Shown here one piece after another: positions 1 to 9,803 of a stretch of DNA of 64,000 nucleotides. Below the pieces are notes generated by a model that saw nothing but the letters and a program-made list of their open reading frames with translations, was not told where the DNA came from and searched no databases. The stretch is taken from the NCBI GenBank assembly GCA_944383685.1, contig CALWQM010000015.1, positions 262,226 through 326,225 on the forward strand. Reading direction: 5' to 3'. The position numbers and the translations under genes were made by a program. This DNA is from an uncultured Clostridia bacterium. Its GTDB lineage: Bacteria > Bacillota > Clostridia > Christensenellales > UBA1242. Numbering within the stretch: position 1 is the stretch's first letter; the number at the start of each line of letters is the position of its first letter.

Positions 1-2793
1 AACACCTTTCACACCGCCTGAAACCCTGCCTTGTGTTGGCACTTCACTCTTTTCAAAGTTCACAACAAAGCCATGTTTTGTGAACATCAAAATGCTCTTA
101 CCTTTTTCTTCAACCTCGGCAGAAATAAGTTTGTCGTCATCAGCAACTTTCATTATTTGATAATATGATTTTGTTATAACTGCATCTTGTCCACTCATTC
201 GCTTAACAATACCTTGTTCTGTCATTAAAAGTATGTCAGCACTTGTGAATGGCAAAATTGCAACAGGGCTCTCCATAATATCAACATTTTTATCAATATT
301 TTTAAGCGTTGTTCCCTTATCTTTCCATTTACATTCAGGAATTTGTGCAACATTCACTTTAACTGCATTACCCTTTTCAGTAACAATAAGCACATTATCT
401 GTTGCTTTAACTTTCATTTTAGATGTGATTATGTCAAACAAGGTTGAACCATCCCCCACTGTTTTAGAGGTTTTAACATAATTTGTCATGTTAACCTTTT
501 TGATTGTCTTTCCAGCGGACAAAAGAAGTAAATAATCTTTTGTGTCTTCCACTTCTTCCATCTTCTTCAAAACAATTTCTCCACCTTCTTTTCCTTCATG
601 GCTACGACGTGGATTGTTAAACTTTCTCTTAATTTCCAAAATTTCAGTTTTAACAACTTCAAGTTGAAGTTTTTTGGAAGCCAAAATTGCCTCATATTCT
701 TTAATTTTTTGTTTTAAATCTTTAAGTTCTGCTTGAAGTTTATTAACTTCCAAGTTAACAAGCCTTGCAAGACGCATATCCAAAATTGCCTGCGCCTGTT
801 TTTCGGAGAGTGCAAACTTGGCACGGAGTCTTGATTTTGCCTCTGTCACATTTGGAGAGGTCTTGATAATTTTAATAACAGCATCAATATTTTTAATTGC
901 AATCAAAAGCCCTTCAACAATGTGAGCTCTATCTTTTGCAAGGTCTAAATCATACTTAGTTCTTCTAACAATAACATCTCTTTGGAAAGCAGTGTAATAG
1001 GAAATAATATCCATAAGTCCCATTTGTCTTGGCTTTCCGCCTGCAATGGCAACCATATTAATGGCATAGGAAATTTGCATATTGGTGTTTTGGAAAAGAA
1101 TACCAAGAATTTTCTTTGCGTTTGCATCTTTTTTAAGGCGAATAACTGCACGCATACCAGACCTATCGCTTTCATCACGAATTTCGCTGATATCGGCAAG
1201 TTTATCTCTATTCTTTTCTTTAAGTTCTGCAATCTTTTGAAGAAGAAGCGCTTTGTTAACTTGATAAGGTAATTCTGTGATAACAAGACTTTGCTTGTCA
1301 CCATTTTGTTCAATACCAACTTTTGCCCTTATTGTTATCTTTCCCTTACCTGTTTCGTAGGCACTTTTAAGCCCGTCACCAAAAATAAGTTCTCCACCGG
1401 TTGGAAAATCTGGACCTTTAATGATTTTCATCATTTGGGCCAAAGTGATGTTTGGATTGTTGATGTATGCCACAACACCGTCAATCACTTCACCCAAATT
1501 ATGTGGAGGAATATTTGTTGCAACACCAACCGCAATGCCAGAAGCACCATTAACAAGAAGATTTGGAAAACGCCCAGGCAAAACATCAGGTTCTTTTAAA
1601 GTATCGTCAAAGTTCAAACTCCATTTAACGGTATTTTTTTCTAAATCTCTTAAAAGTTCAAGTGCAAGTGGAGTCATTCTTGCCTCTGTGTATCTCATTG
1701 CCGCAGCACTGTCACCGTCAACTGAACCGAAATTTCCATGCCCGTCAACAAGTGGTGCTCTCAAAACAAAGTCTTGTGAAAGTCTAACCATTGCATCATA
1801 AACAGATGAGTCCCCATGTGGGTGATACTTACCCATACAGTCACCGACAATTCTTGCCGATTTTCTGTAAGGCTTGTCTGGTGTTAAACCTAATTCCATC
1901 ATGGAGTAAAGAATACGACGCTGAACAGGTTTAAGCCCATCTTCAACACGAGGTAAAGCTCTATCCATAACAACATGTTCAGTGTAAGGAATCATAGAGT
2001 CATGCAAAACTTCACTAAGTTCTTTTGTGATAATTCCGCTTCCGCCATCTCCATAAAATCCATTTGCATTGTTTTGTATTTCTTTCTTATCTTCCATACT
2101 TTCTCTTCCTATTTCTTCATTTCCAAGTTTTTCAAATTCTTCGTCATCTTCAATTTCTTCATCTAAATCTTCATTCTCTAAGTCGTCCAAATCATCATTT
2201 CCGCTAAATTTAACTTTATTGTTAATCTTTGGAACCTTATAAGTTGTATCATTGTAAGTTTTAATGTTATTTAAGATTTCGCTTGTATCTTCATTTTCTT
2301 CTTCGTAAACATCGCTATCATCCTCGTCAAAATCTTCACTGCTCACATCTTCTTCACTTTCATCATTATCAAAAGTTTCGTCATTTTCGTCAGTTTCAAT
2401 TATGCCGTCGCTTTCAAAACTTTCATTTTCAAGTTCATTTTTATCTAAACTGTCATTGTTTTCAATTTCTTCAATTTTTTCTTCTTGTTTTTCTTCACTT
2501 TCAGCAAAATCATCTTCTCCAAAATCTTCCGCTTTTTCGTTGCCAGCATTTTCCTCTTCATTAGGTTTGGTTTTTTCTTCAAATTTCTCTTTCTTGTTTT
2601 GTTTTTCAGGACGATTATTATTTTGAGGCTTGATTGACCAAATGTCCATCTGTCCTTCTAACACCACAGGAGGTTCTTCTTTTTCTTCCTCCGGCTCTTC
2701 TGGTAAAAGAAGTTCATCATAGCACATTTGCCCCTCAATCGGTCCATAGTATTTCTCTTCTTCGTTCTCGTCAAAATTTTTTCTATCGTCCAT
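1..2793 (-). CDS. parC: Type IIA topoisomerase A subunit (topo IV ParC / GyrA-like), 3' end outside window
   Basis: This is the DNA-cleaving subunit of a type II topoisomerase. The conserved breakage-reunion domain begins near residue 245 ([12 protein letters not shown]), continues through [17 protein letters not shown], and carries the catalytic tyrosine in [13 protein letters not shown] coiled-coil tower and the first C-terminal beta-pinwheel blades follow, and the gene then leaves the window. Residues 1-232 are an unusual, highly acidic, low-complexity extension. The start at 2793 lies 14 bases after the B-subunit stop with a weak GGTGTGGG site. An in-frame ATG at 2097 has a better AGGAAGA site and would give a normal-length protein, so two products are possible. 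The B-then-A order and the distance from any visible dnaA or recF favour ParC. GyrA cannot be excluded because the diagnostic C-terminal region is cut off. Confidence 0.85.
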   Translation of the reverse strand, partial: MDDRKNFDENEEEKYYGPIEGQMCYDELLLPEEPEEEKEEPPVVLEGQMDIWSIKPQNNNRPEKQNKKEKFEEKTKPNEEENAGNEKAEDFGEDDFAESEEKQEEKIEEIENNDSLDKNELENESFESDGIIETDENDETFDNDESEEDVSSEDFDEDDSDVYEEENEDTSEILNNIKTYNDTTYKVPKINNKVKFSGNDDLDDLENEDLDEEIEDDEEFEKLGNEEIGRESMEDKKEIQNNANGFYGDGGSGIITKELSEVLHDSMIPYTEHVVMDRALPRVEDGLKPVQRRILYSMMELGLTPDKPYRKSARIVGDCMGKYHPHGDSSVYDAMVRLSQDFVLRAPLVDGHGNFGSVDGDSAAAMRYTEARMTPLALELLRDLEKNTVKWSLNFDDTLKEPDVLPGRFPNLLVNGASGIAVGVATNIPPHNLGEVIDGVVAYINNPNITLAQMMKIIKGPDFPTGGELIFGDGLKSAYETGKGKITIRAKVGIEQNGDKQSLVITELPYQVNKALLLQKIAELKEKNRDKLADISEIRDESDRSGMRAVIRLKKDANAKKILGILFQNTNMQISYAINMVAIAGGKPRQMGLMDIISYYTAFQRDVIVRRTKYDLDLAKDRAHIVEGLLIAIKNIDAVIKIIKTSPNVTEAKSRLRAKFALSEKQAQAILDMRLARLVNLEVNKLQAELKDLKQKIKEYEAILASKKLQLEVVKTEILEIKRKFNNPRRSHEGKEGGEIVLKKMEEVEDTKDYLLLLSAGKTIKKVNMTNYVKTSKTVGDGSTLFDIITSKMKVKATDNVLIVTEKGNAVKVNVAQIPECKWKDKGTTLKNIDKNVDIMESPVAILPFTSADILLMTEQGIVKRMSGQDAVITKSYYQIMKVADDDKLISAEVEEKGKSILMFTKHGFVVNFEKSEVPTQGRVSGGVKGV

Positions 2794-2807
2794 CCCACAC
2801 CCAAAAC

Positions 2808-4760
2808 TTAAATGTTTTTATATTCTTTCATAAATGAGTCTTCTCTATCAAAGTTTGCATGCTCGCTTATATAAATCTTTCTGTCTTCAATCGCATCACC
2901 CATCAAAGTTGTGATAAGTTTTTCCGCTTCCGCAGCATCTTCAATGGTAACTTGAATCAAAGTTCTCTTTTCTGGATCCATGGTTGTTTCCCAAAGTTGT
3001 TCAGGATTCATTTCACCAAGACCTTTATATCTTTGAATCATATATCCCTTTCCCGCTGCTTTAACAGCTGCTGCAAGTTCAGCATCACTATAAACATATT
3101 TTTCATAATCTTTCTTATAAACCTTATAAAGAGGTGGAAGACCAATGAAAACATGTCCGTCTGTAATAAGTGGACGCATATAGCGGAAGAAGAAGGTTAA
3201 AAGAATTGCTCTAATATGTGCACCATCTTGGTCAGCATCGCTTAGGATAATAACCTTATTATATCTCAAACTGTCAAGGTCAAAATCTTCGCCAAAACCA
3301 GTGTCAAGAGCAGATATGATTGTTCTTATTTCCTCATTTGCTAAAACTTGGTCAACACGTTTCTTTTCTGCATTTAATGGCTTACCACGAAGTGGCAAAA
3401 TTGCTTGAAAAGAACGGTCACGCCCCTGTTTTGCAGAACCACCCGCAGAATCACCCTCAACAATGAAAAGTTCGCTTTTTTCACGGTTTCTTGAAGTTGA
3501 TGCAGCAAGTTTTCCAACAAGATTAAAGTTTTCAGCATTGTTTTTTGCTCTTGTAAGTTCTTTTGCTTTTTTTGCTGCCAATCTAACTTTTGCAGCCTGT
3601 TTTGCTTTGTTCACAATAATTTCTGCAACAGTGGCATTTTTCTTGTCGTCAAGAATTTTACTAAGTTCTCTTAAAGTCAGGTTTTCAACTTCTGTTTTTG
3701 CTTCAATGTTGCCAAGTTTTGTTTTTGTTTGACCTTCAAATTGAACATTATTCATTTTAACATTGATGATAACAGTTATGCCTTCCCTAAAATCTTCCCC
3801 TAAAAGGTTTGGTTCTTTATCTTTCAAAAGTCCATTTGCCCTTGCATAATCATTGAATGCCTTTGTAAAAGCAGACTTAAACCCTGTTTCATGCATTCCG
3901 CCTTCTGTTGTTGGAATATTGTTAACAAATGAAAATGTGTTTTCAGTGTAAGAATCTGTTAAAATGAAGGCAACTTCAAGTGCCAAAACTTTGCTTTCAG
4001 CACTGAAATATATTGGATTTTTAAACAAAGAGTTTTTTCCTTCCACAAGGTAAAGCGCAAAGTCACTTATTCCCCCTTCATAGTGAAATTTCATGTCTTC
4101 GCCAGTATTCAAATCTTTAACTTCAATTCTAAGTCCCTTGTTTAAAAATGCAAGTTCCCTTGCCCTACGAATGATTGCTTCATAACTAAATTTTTGGTCA
4201 CCAAAAACCTTTGGGTCTGGCAAAAAGGTTACACTTGTACCTGTGGTGTCACTTGTTCCAATTTCCTTCAAAGGTGCAACTGGCACACCGCTGTGCATCT
4301 TTCCATTTTCATCTTCATAAGAATGAAATTCAATAAAATATTTTTTACCATTTTTGTTGACGGTAACCTTGCACCAAGTGGATAAGGCATTGGTAACAGA
4401 AGCACCAACCCCATGAAGGCCACCAGAAAACTTATAATTTTCATTATTAAATTTCCCGCCGGCATGCAAAGTGGTATAAACAACTTCAACACCACTCTTT
4501 TTAAGAGTTGGATGCATGTCAACAGGAATACCACGGCCATTATCTTCAACAGTGGCACTTCCATCCTGGTTTAATGTAATTTTAATGGTGTCGCCATAGC
4601 CATTTGAAATCTCATCAATCGAGTTATCAACAATTTCCCACAAAATGTGATGGAACCCACGAGAACTTGTTGTTCCAATATACATACCAGGACGAAGCCT
4701 AACTGCATCTAACCCTTCAAGAACAACAATATCTTTTGATTCATACTTTTTCTCTGCCAT
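2808..4760 (-). CDS. parE: Type IIA topoisomerase B subunit (ParE / GyrB-like ATPase)
   Basis: This 650-residue protein is the ATPase and TOPRIM subunit that pairs with the adjacent A subunit. From N to C it has the GHKL ATPase signatures ([30 protein letters not shown]), the transducer region, the TOPRIM motifs [14 protein letters not shown] and [10 protein letters not shown], and a C-terminal [14 protein letters not shown] segment. I start at the ATG at 4760 because GGAG lies six bases upstream. The in-frame TTG at 4772 overlaps that ribosome binding site. A good promoter (TTGAAA, 16 bp, TATAAT) sits 63-90 bases upstream. The TOPRIM and linker sequences look more like clostridial ParE than GyrB, but this is a judgement by eye. 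Confidence 0.93.
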   Translation of the reverse strand: MAEKKYESKDIVVLEGLDAVRLRPGMYIGTTSSRGFHHILWEIVDNSIDEISNGYGDTIKITLNQDGSATVEDNGRGIPVDMHPTLKKSGVEVVYTTLHAGGKFNNENYKFSGGLHGVGASVTNALSTWCKVTVNKNGKKYFIEFHSYEDENGKMHSGVPVAPLKEIGTSDTTGTSVTFLPDPKVFGDQKFSYEAIIRRARELAFLNKGLRIEVKDLNTGEDMKFHYEGGISDFALYLVEGKNSLFKNPIYFSAESKVLALEVAFILTDSYTENTFSFVNNIPTTEGGMHETGFKSAFTKAFNDYARANGLLKDKEPNLLGEDFREGITVIINVKMNNVQFEGQTKTKLGNIEAKTEVENLTLRELSKILDDKKNATVAEIIVNKAKQAAKVRLAAKKAKELTRAKNNAENFNLVGKLAASTSRNREKSELFIVEGDSAGGSAKQGRDRSFQAILPLRGKPLNAEKKRVDQVLANEEIRTIISALDTGFGEDFDLDSLRYNKVIILSDADQDGAHIRAILLTFFFRYMRPLITDGHVFIGLPPLYKVYKKDYEKYVYSDAELAAAVKAAGKGYMIQRYKGLGEMNPEQLWETTMDPEKRTLIQVTIEDAAEAEKLITTLMGDAIEDRKIYISEHANFDREDSFMKEYKNI

Positions 4761-4822
4761 AAAAAACTCCAATATTATTATGTATAAAGATTTAAAAACA
4801 AAACAAAATCTTATCTCAAAAA

Positions 4823-4850
4823 ATTATAACACAAAAATTAACTTTTTCAA
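4823..4850 (-). promoter_or_regulatory. Promoter of the topoisomerase operon
   Basis: On the minus strand a -35 TTGAAA (4845-4850) is separated by 16 bp from a perfect -10 TATAAT (4823-4828), about 60 bases before the parE start. The rest of 4851-5132 is AT-rich with no gene. A TATAAT at 5013-5018 on the plus strand could belong to murG, but I see no convincing -35. Confidence 0.7.
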
Positions 4851-5132
4851 AAATGATTTTTTGGTATTTCACAAATAAATTACCTTAATCCCTAACTTAT
4901 AATTGATATAACAACCATTTTAGATAAATAAAGAATTTAAAACCACTAAAAATTTTAATATTTTGGATAAAAATTATTAATAGTTAAGTTTTTATTTCAG
5001 TGCATAAATATTTATAATCTTGTTTAATTATTCACACTCTGTTTAAACTAAAAACATCTAATTTTCATATATAAATTTGAAATATTAACACACACTACAT
5101 AAAAATTAATGAGCTCATTAAAAGGAAATATT

Positions 5133-6164
5133 ATGAAAAAAATTGTTTTAACTGGTGGCGGAACAGCTGGGCATGTTTACCCAGCACTTGCTTTGATAGA
5201 AAAGTTAAAAGATTATGAAATTCATTTCATTGGAAGCAATGGCATGGAAAAAGATATACTAAAAAAATACCCTAACATCACCTATCATAAAATTTCTGCC
5301 GTCAAACTTGAACGAAAATTAACGTTTAAAAATTTTCTCATTCCATTCAAACTCATTTCTTCAATTAAGCAAAGCAAAAAAATTTTAAAAGAAATTAACC
5401 CAAACATTGTTTTTTCAAAAGGCGGATTTGTCGCTGTGCCAGTTGCAATTTCTGCACATAAATTAAAGTTGCCAATAATAAGTCATGAAAGCGATTTAAG
5501 CATGGGACTCGCAAATAAAATTATTTTAAGATACTGCAATGTTATGTGCACAAGTTTTGAAAAAACTGCAAGCAAAAATAAAAAGTGCATTTTCACCGGC
5601 CAACCAATAAGAAGAAAAATTTTTAAAGGAAATAAAAACATAGTGAACTTTAATAACAACAATCCCTATCTTTTGGTTTTAGGTGGAAGCCTTGGAGCAA
5701 AATTTTTAAACGATTTAATTTATGACAACTTAGATGATTTAACAAAAATTTTTAACGTGATACATATTTGTGGAAAAAATAATTATCAAAAAATTGTGCA
5801 TGAAAACTATTTATGTTTGCCTTATGCGGATAATATAGAAGATTATTATGCAAGAAGTGATTTGGTCTTAGCAAGAGCAGGAAGTGGAGTTATAAATGAA
5901 CTACTTGCACTAAATAAACCAATGCTTTTAATTCCCCTTTCAAAAAAATGTTCAAGGGGTGACCAAATTGAAAATGCAAAACTTTTTGAAGAACTTGGTT
6001 ATGCAAAAATGCTTGAAGAAGAGAATGCAAATTACATTAAAGTTAAAGAAAATTTACAAAATTTATTAAAAAATAAAGAAAAAATCATAAAAAATATGAA
6101 AAAAACTGCAAAAAATAATGCAAATGATATTATTTTTAATTCAATATTAAAATATGAAAAATAA
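5133..6164 (+). CDS. murG: UDP-N-acetylglucosamine transferase MurG
   Basis: MurG adds GlcNAc from UDP-GlcNAc to lipid I on the cytoplasmic face of the membrane, producing lipid II for peptidoglycan. The 343-residue product opens with the glycine-rich GGGTAGHVYPALAL loop and has ISHESDLSMGLANK in the N-domain. It ends with the nucleotide-sugar site ARAGSGVINELLAL and the SRGDQIENAKLF segment typical of the clostridial branch. The ATG at 5133 is chosen because AAGGAAAT lies just upstream; the in-frame ATG at 5109 has no such site. It stands alone rather than in a dcw cluster and ends at a hairpin shared with the convergent subtilase gene. Confidence 0.93.
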   Translation: MKKIVLTGGGTAGHVYPALALIEKLKDYEIHFIGSNGMEKDILKKYPNITYHKISAVKLERKLTFKNFLIPFKLISSIKQSKKILKEINPNIVFSKGGFVAVPVAISAHKLKLPIISHESDLSMGLANKIILRYCNVMCTSFEKTASKNKKCIFTGQPIRRKIFKGNKNIVNFNNNNPYLLVLGGSLGAKFLNDLIYDNLDDLTKIFNVIHICGKNNYQKIVHENYLCLPYADNIEDYYARSDLVLARAGSGVINELLALNKPMLLIPLSKKCSRGDQIENAKLFEELGYAKMLEEENANYIKVKENLQNLLKNKEKIIKNMKKTAKNNANDIIFNSILKYEK

Positions 6165-6247
6165 AATACCATTTTAAAATTAAAAAATATAAAATAAAAT
6201 GAAAAATATTAAAAAATACTAAATTAAATAATATTAATTATATATTT

Positions 6248-6366
6248 TTCGACAAAATATTAATTTTATAAAAAAATAAGATATTAAAAATAATAAAATT
6301 TAATATCTTTTTTTATTATATTTGTCGAATATTATCAAAAAAATTTATATTTTTCGTTCGACAAAA
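6248..6366. promoter_or_regulatory. Cluster of three Spo0A-box-like sites in a convergent intergenic region
   Basis: TTCGACAAAA at 6248-6257 and 6357-6366 and TTTGTCGAA at 6321-6329 match the Spo0A box (TTTGTCGAA, or its complement) at every position. They lie in the very AT-rich gap between convergent murG and the subtilase gene, where no promoter is obvious. The match to the published consensus is direct; the function is inferred. Confidence 0.55.
6278..6309. terminator. Bidirectional terminator between murG and the subtilase gene
   Basis: An 11-bp perfect stem (6278-6288 with 6299-6309) and a 10-nt loop are followed by a T-run on the plus strand and, read from the other side, by a T-rich run on the minus strand. 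It can serve both convergent genes. Confidence 0.7.
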
Positions 6367-6386
6367 ATTTTTAACTATCCCAAAAC

Positions 6387-7526
6387 TCACCTTAATATTC
6401 GTTTCAAATTTGGAACACCATAACCTTCACTGTTTGCATCAAATCCAATACTTGTGCAACCTCTCAATAGCCTTGCCTTTATTTCTCTTGGCGAAAGGTT
6501 TGGATAACATTCAAGCATCAAACAAACAACCCCGGCAATCATTGGTGTTGCCACAGAAGTTCCGCTTAATTTAGTATAAAAATTTTTTGTGCCACATGAA
6601 GTTATATCCACACTTGGGGCAACAAGGTCTGGTTTATAATGTCTTAATGCAGGTCCACGGGAAGAAAAGTTTGCCATTTCAAAAAAGTCTTTGTTGAAAC
6701 TATCTTCATCAAATCTATTGTCATCAATTCCACCAACTGTGATAATTTCTGGGCTTATCCCTGGTGACTTTATTGTGTTTTCTTTTGGTCCACTATTCCC
6801 TGCTGCCGCCACCACAACAACACCATCTCGCCAAAGGGCATTCGCACCAAGCATAATAGGGTCGTTATAACCAATCGGCTCACTTCCAAAACTCATACAA
6901 ACAACTTTAATATTTTCTTTTTCATGATTATCAAATATCCACTCCATTGCATCCAAAATCTTGTTTGCAGTTGCCTCTCCATTTTTATTTAAAGCCTTTA
7001 AAACATATAAATTAGACTTTGGAGCAATGCCAGCATATCTAAATTTTGACAAATACCCACCACCTGAACACACCCCACAAACAAAAGTTCCATGACCATT
7101 GTCATCATATAAAGTTTTTTTATCGTCAATAAAATCTTTAAAAAACTTAACTCTGTTTTCTCCCAGCATAAAATCTGCATGCGGACTTATACCCGTGTCA
7201 ATAAAAGCCACATTAATCCCTCGTCCAGAATACTTAAAATCTTTAACATTCAAAATGTTTTTGGACACATTCATTTGACAGCAAGCAACAGAAATGGATG
7301 AAATATATTTCACATCACTTAGTTTTGACAATGCAAAAATCTGCTCCTTGCTTGCTTTGCAAAATAAAGCATTAATGAATAAATATTCATCTTCAATATG
7401 TATATCATTGCTTTTCAAAATGTTGTAAAGCGGATATTTTTTATTATAATAAATAAAACAATTCACCTTATTATCATTTGACAAGCAAGTTATAAGATTA
7501 TATAAATTTTTATCAATTTTTTCCAT
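6387..7526 (-). CDS. Intracellular subtilisin-like serine protease (S8 family)
   Basis: This 379-residue subtilase has an intact catalytic triad: Asp in VAFIDTGISPHAD, His in DDNGHGTFVCGV, and Ser in LSGTSVATPMIAGV. The oxyanion-hole Asn is in VVAAAGNSGP. The first 95 residues resemble a propeptide-type domain, but there is no signal peptide or membrane segment, so it probably acts in the cytosol like Bacillus AprX-type enzymes. Its start overlaps the end of the preceding small gene by 14 bases, which suggests translational coupling. Substrates are unknown; a role in stress or sporulation-stage proteolysis is inference only. Confidence 0.9.
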   Translation of the reverse strand: MEKIDKNLYNLITCLSNDNKVNCFIYYNKKYPLYNILKSNDIHIEDEYLFINALFCKASKEQIFALSKLSDVKYISSISVACCQMNVSKNILNVKDFKYSGRGINVAFIDTGISPHADFMLGENRVKFFKDFIDDKKTLYDDNGHGTFVCGVCSGGGYLSKFRYAGIAPKSNLYVLKALNKNGEATANKILDAMEWIFDNHEKENIKVVCMSFGSEPIGYNDPIMLGANALWRDGVVVVAAAGNSGPKENTIKSPGISPEIITVGGIDDNRFDEDSFNKDFFEMANFSSRGPALRHYKPDLVAPSVDITSCGTKNFYTKLSGTSVATPMIAGVVCLMLECYPNLSPREIKARLLRGCTSIGFDANSEGYGVPNLKRILR

Positions 7527-7827
7527 TTAAACCATCTATTATCCTTATCATATTGTCATAATTTTCTTTGGGTAAAAAATCTTTAATTGCATTTAAAGAA
7601 CTTATCAAAGCATCATAATCAAAACTACCATCTTTTTTCTGCCTTTTTATTTCACTCTTCAACCTTTCCATAAGTTCATCTTGCGACATATCTTTCATAT
7701 TGTCATACATTTTTGATAATTCCTCTTTTGAAACTTCCACATCAGCTTGTGTGTTTTGAACATTTTTTTCAAACTTTTGTTCTTTCATATCATCCTTACA
7801 ATTATCAACATACTCGCTTAATCTCAT
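7513..7827 (-). CDS. Small charged protein coupled to the subtilase gene
   Basis: I do not recognise a family for this 104-residue soluble protein. It is rich in Lys, Asp and Glu, lacks membrane segments, and is predicted to be largely helical, with a C-terminal segment ALISSLNAIKDFLPKENY. A strong AGGAG site precedes the ATG at 7827. Because its end overlaps the subtilase start by 14 bases, the two products are probably made together, and it could be a partner, inhibitor or chaperone of the protease. That idea rests on position alone. Confidence 0.75.
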   Translation of the reverse strand: MRLSEYVDNCKDDMKEQKFEKNVQNTQADVEVSKEELSKMYDNMKDMSQDELMERLKSEIKRQKKDGSFDYDALISSLNAIKDFLPKENYDNMIRIIDGLNGKN

Positions 7828-7905
7828 ATAAATCTCCTAATACAATATATGAAAAATGGCTAAACTTTTACACTAATTAAAAAACATTTTGCATATAAAT
7901 ATTAT

Positions 7906-8280
7906 ATGAATAATAATCAAAATGAAAACTTATCATATTATCCAGAATCCATTTTTATGAAAGATGGAAAAATAACCACACAATCGGTGGAGAACTCTTC
8001 AACATCCTCGAATAATAATTCAAATAATAAGCCTAATTTTAATAATGGACAAAATAGTAGCCAATTCAATTTTAACAATATCTTACCACTTCTTAGTGGA
8101 AACAAAAACTTAACAGACCTTCTTCCCCTTCTTCTTGCAAAATCAGGTGGAAATAACAACATGGAAGCCATGTCAAAATTATTTAGCAACCTAAATAACA
8201 ACACAAATCACGTAAATAAACCAGAAAATAGCACAGAAAATAAAAAAATTACACATCAAAACTATATAGATGAAATGTAA
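7906..8280 (+). CDS. Asparagine-rich low-complexity protein
   Basis: This 124-residue protein is dominated by Asn and Ser, with runs such as SSTSSNNNSNNKPNFNN, and has a hydrophobic patch ILPLLSGNKNLTDLLPLLL near residues 59-77. There is no signal peptide. It is divergent from the subtilase operon, has no Shine-Dalgarno site, and has TATAAA six bases before the ATG, so it may be translated from a leaderless mRNA. A clear terminator follows the stop codon, which supports it being a real transcribed gene. The composition recalls small spore or biofilm proteins, but nothing specific supports that. Confidence 0.6.
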   Translation: MNNNQNENLSYYPESIFMKDGKITTQSVENSSTSSNNNSNNKPNFNNGQNSSQFNFNNILPLLSGNKNLTDLLPLLLAKSGGNNNMEAMSKLFSNLNNNTNHVNKPENSTENKKITHQNYIDEM

Positions 8281-8286
8281 AAAAAG

Positions 8287-8312
8287 AAAACAGCAAATAA
8301 ATTTGCTGTTTT
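8287..8312. terminator. Terminator between the Asn-rich gene and the ABC-like gene
   Basis: A 12-bp perfect inverted repeat (8287-8298 with 8301-8312) has a two-base loop. It sits between two convergent stop codons and probably acts in both directions. Confidence 0.7.
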
Positions 8313-8326
8313 AATCTATATTTTTA

Positions 8327-8971
8327 TTAGTCATCAACAATGCTTCCATTTTCAAAAAACACTTTTCTTTTACAAATTTTGTCTGCAAGTTCTGGCCTTG
8401 TGCAAGCAAGAATTAAGGTTGTGTCACTTTTCTTTAATCTTTTAATCAAACTTAAAATCGCTTCAATATAAACATCCGAAATCTCATCAAAAATATTATC
8501 AACCAAAAGTAGGTCAATAGGTCTAAATGAAAGCCTGATGAGGGAAAGAATATATTTGTCTTCTTTACGAATGTTTTTAACTTTGACATCTCTTAGTTTC
8601 TCAATAGAATACTCAATGATGGCATTGTTAATCATTTTTTCCGCTTCTGCTGGCTTCACACCTTTTTTGTTTAAGATATATTTAAAATTTTCATAAACCG
8701 TTTTATTTTCCAAAAAAACTGGGCAATAAGGCACATATCCAACATTTATGTCAGTTTTAAAATCAATCTTTTTGATTGGAATTTTATTGATATAAATTTC
8801 ACCGCTGTCGAACCCTTCAAGTTTTGCAATAACCCTTAAAAGACTGGTTTTCCCGCTGTTTTCCTCTCCAACAAGGGCAACGCTTTCACCAACCGCAACA
8901 TCCAAATTTATATCATTCAAAGCATAATATTCTTTTGTGTATTTTAAATATAAGTTCTTAATTGATAACAT
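8327..8971 (-). CDS. Degenerate ABC-type ATPase domain protein
   Basis: The 214-residue protein has the overall layout of a single ABC nucleotide-binding domain. Walker A is intact (GEENSGKTSLL, about residue 37) and the Walker B strand DLLLVD is present. The other catalytic elements are missing. The Q-loop glutamine is absent (GYVPYCPVF), the LSGGQ signature is replaced by a KNIRKEDKYIL region, the catalytic Glu after Walker B is Asn (VDNIFD), and the H-loop His is absent (LILACTRPEL). No permease gene is adjacent. A good GGAG site precedes the ATG. It probably binds ATP but hydrolyses it poorly, so a regulatory or scaffolding role is more likely than transport. Confidence 0.8.
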   Translation of the reverse strand: MLSIKNLYLKYTKEYYALNDINLDVAVGESVALVGEENSGKTSLLRVIAKLEGFDSGEIYINKIPIKKIDFKTDINVGYVPYCPVFLENKTVYENFKYILNKKGVKPAEAEKMINNAIIEYSIEKLRDVKVKNIRKEDKYILSLIRLSFRPIDLLLVDNIFDEISDVYIEAILSLIKRLKKSDTTLILACTRPELADKICKRKVFFENGSIVDD

Positions 8972-9022
8972 AACTTCTCCAAACCTTTATAATATAATAC
9001 TATAAATTTCAAAAAAATAAAA

Positions 9023-9041
9023 GCAAATTTAATCAATTTGC
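9023..9041 (-). terminator. Terminator of the small lipoprotein gene
   Basis: On the minus strand a 7-bp stem (GCAAATT paired with AATTTGC) and 5-nt loop are followed by TTTTATTTTTTT. It lies about 90 bases after the lipoprotein stop. Confidence 0.5.
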
Positions 9042-9132
9042 CTTTTTTATCAATTAATTTACTTTTAATAAGCAATTTCAATGGGCTTAAATTTAAAAGT
9101 TTAGCAAGTTTTAACACTCATTTTTAACTCAC

Positions 9133-9645
9133 CTATTCTTCTTTCTTAGCCTTAACCCCAATTTCAAATTCATTTGAAATTTCTTCAATAGAAGTTAACA
9201 CTTGCCCTGTTCCAAGGTCGTTTTGAGTCACATTCCCTGCAACCACTCTCATTGTTAATTTGGTATCACTTGGGGAAGTAAAGATATAAGTAACATTCCC
9301 CTTGTCTTCATACTTCTCATATGTTTCATGCCCGGTTAGTCCATTCGCATTAGATAGAAGAACTGTTAAGTTATACCATTCGTCCGCTTTTTCAAAAAAT
9401 ATGTTACTCTCATCCCCTCTTTCTTCTTTAATTGTAAGTTTTTGTCCGTCATTATTTGCCTTGATTTGTAAATCAACATATTTTTCCTTCATTCTTTCAT
9501 CATTATCTAATACCATTTTAACAGCATAATTTGTGCTTAAACCTTGTGTTGCATCACAAAGATGAGCAATGCGAAGTCCTTGATTTTCGCATGCAGAACA
9601 AACAAAAACAATTAATAATAGTATTATTGAAGCCAACTTTTTCAT
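9133..9645 (-). CDS. Putative small lipoprotein
   Basis: This 170-residue protein starts with MKKLASIILLLIVFVCSAC, a basic n-region, a hydrophobic core and a lipobox-like CSAC ending in the lipidated cysteine. It is therefore probably exported and anchored to the outer face of the membrane. The mature part is hydrophilic and I recognise no domain. The ATG at 9645 is chosen to give a normal signal peptide; an in-frame ATG at 9669 would add eight residues. Neither has a Shine-Dalgarno site. It is flanked by the degenerate ABC gene and hpf and appears to be monocistronic. Confidence 0.7.
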   Translation of the reverse strand: MKKLASIILLLIVFVCSACENQGLRIAHLCDATQGLSTNYAVKMVLDNDERMKEKYVDLQIKANNDGQKLTIKEERGDESNIFFEKADEWYNLTVLLSNANGLTGHETYEKYEDKGNVTYIFTSPSDTKLTMRVVAGNVTQNDLGTGQVLTSIEEISNEFEIGVKAKKEE

Positions 9646-9761
9646 ATTTTTATGTTGTGCAAAAAACATTTTTATATTACATATATTTTATTTACTTATA
9701 TATTTTTCAAACAAAAAACTTAATTTGCTAAAAATTTAAACTTTTAATAAGAAAAAATAAA

Positions 9762-9793
9762 AAATAGAAGACATTTTTTTATATCTTCTATTT
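9762..9793 (-). terminator. Terminator of hpf
   Basis: A 10-bp stem (9762-9771 with 9784-9793) is followed on the minus strand by TTTTTATTTTTTC. It begins 11 bases after the hpf stop codon. Confidence 0.75.
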
Positions 9794-9803
9794 CATATTT
9801 TTA

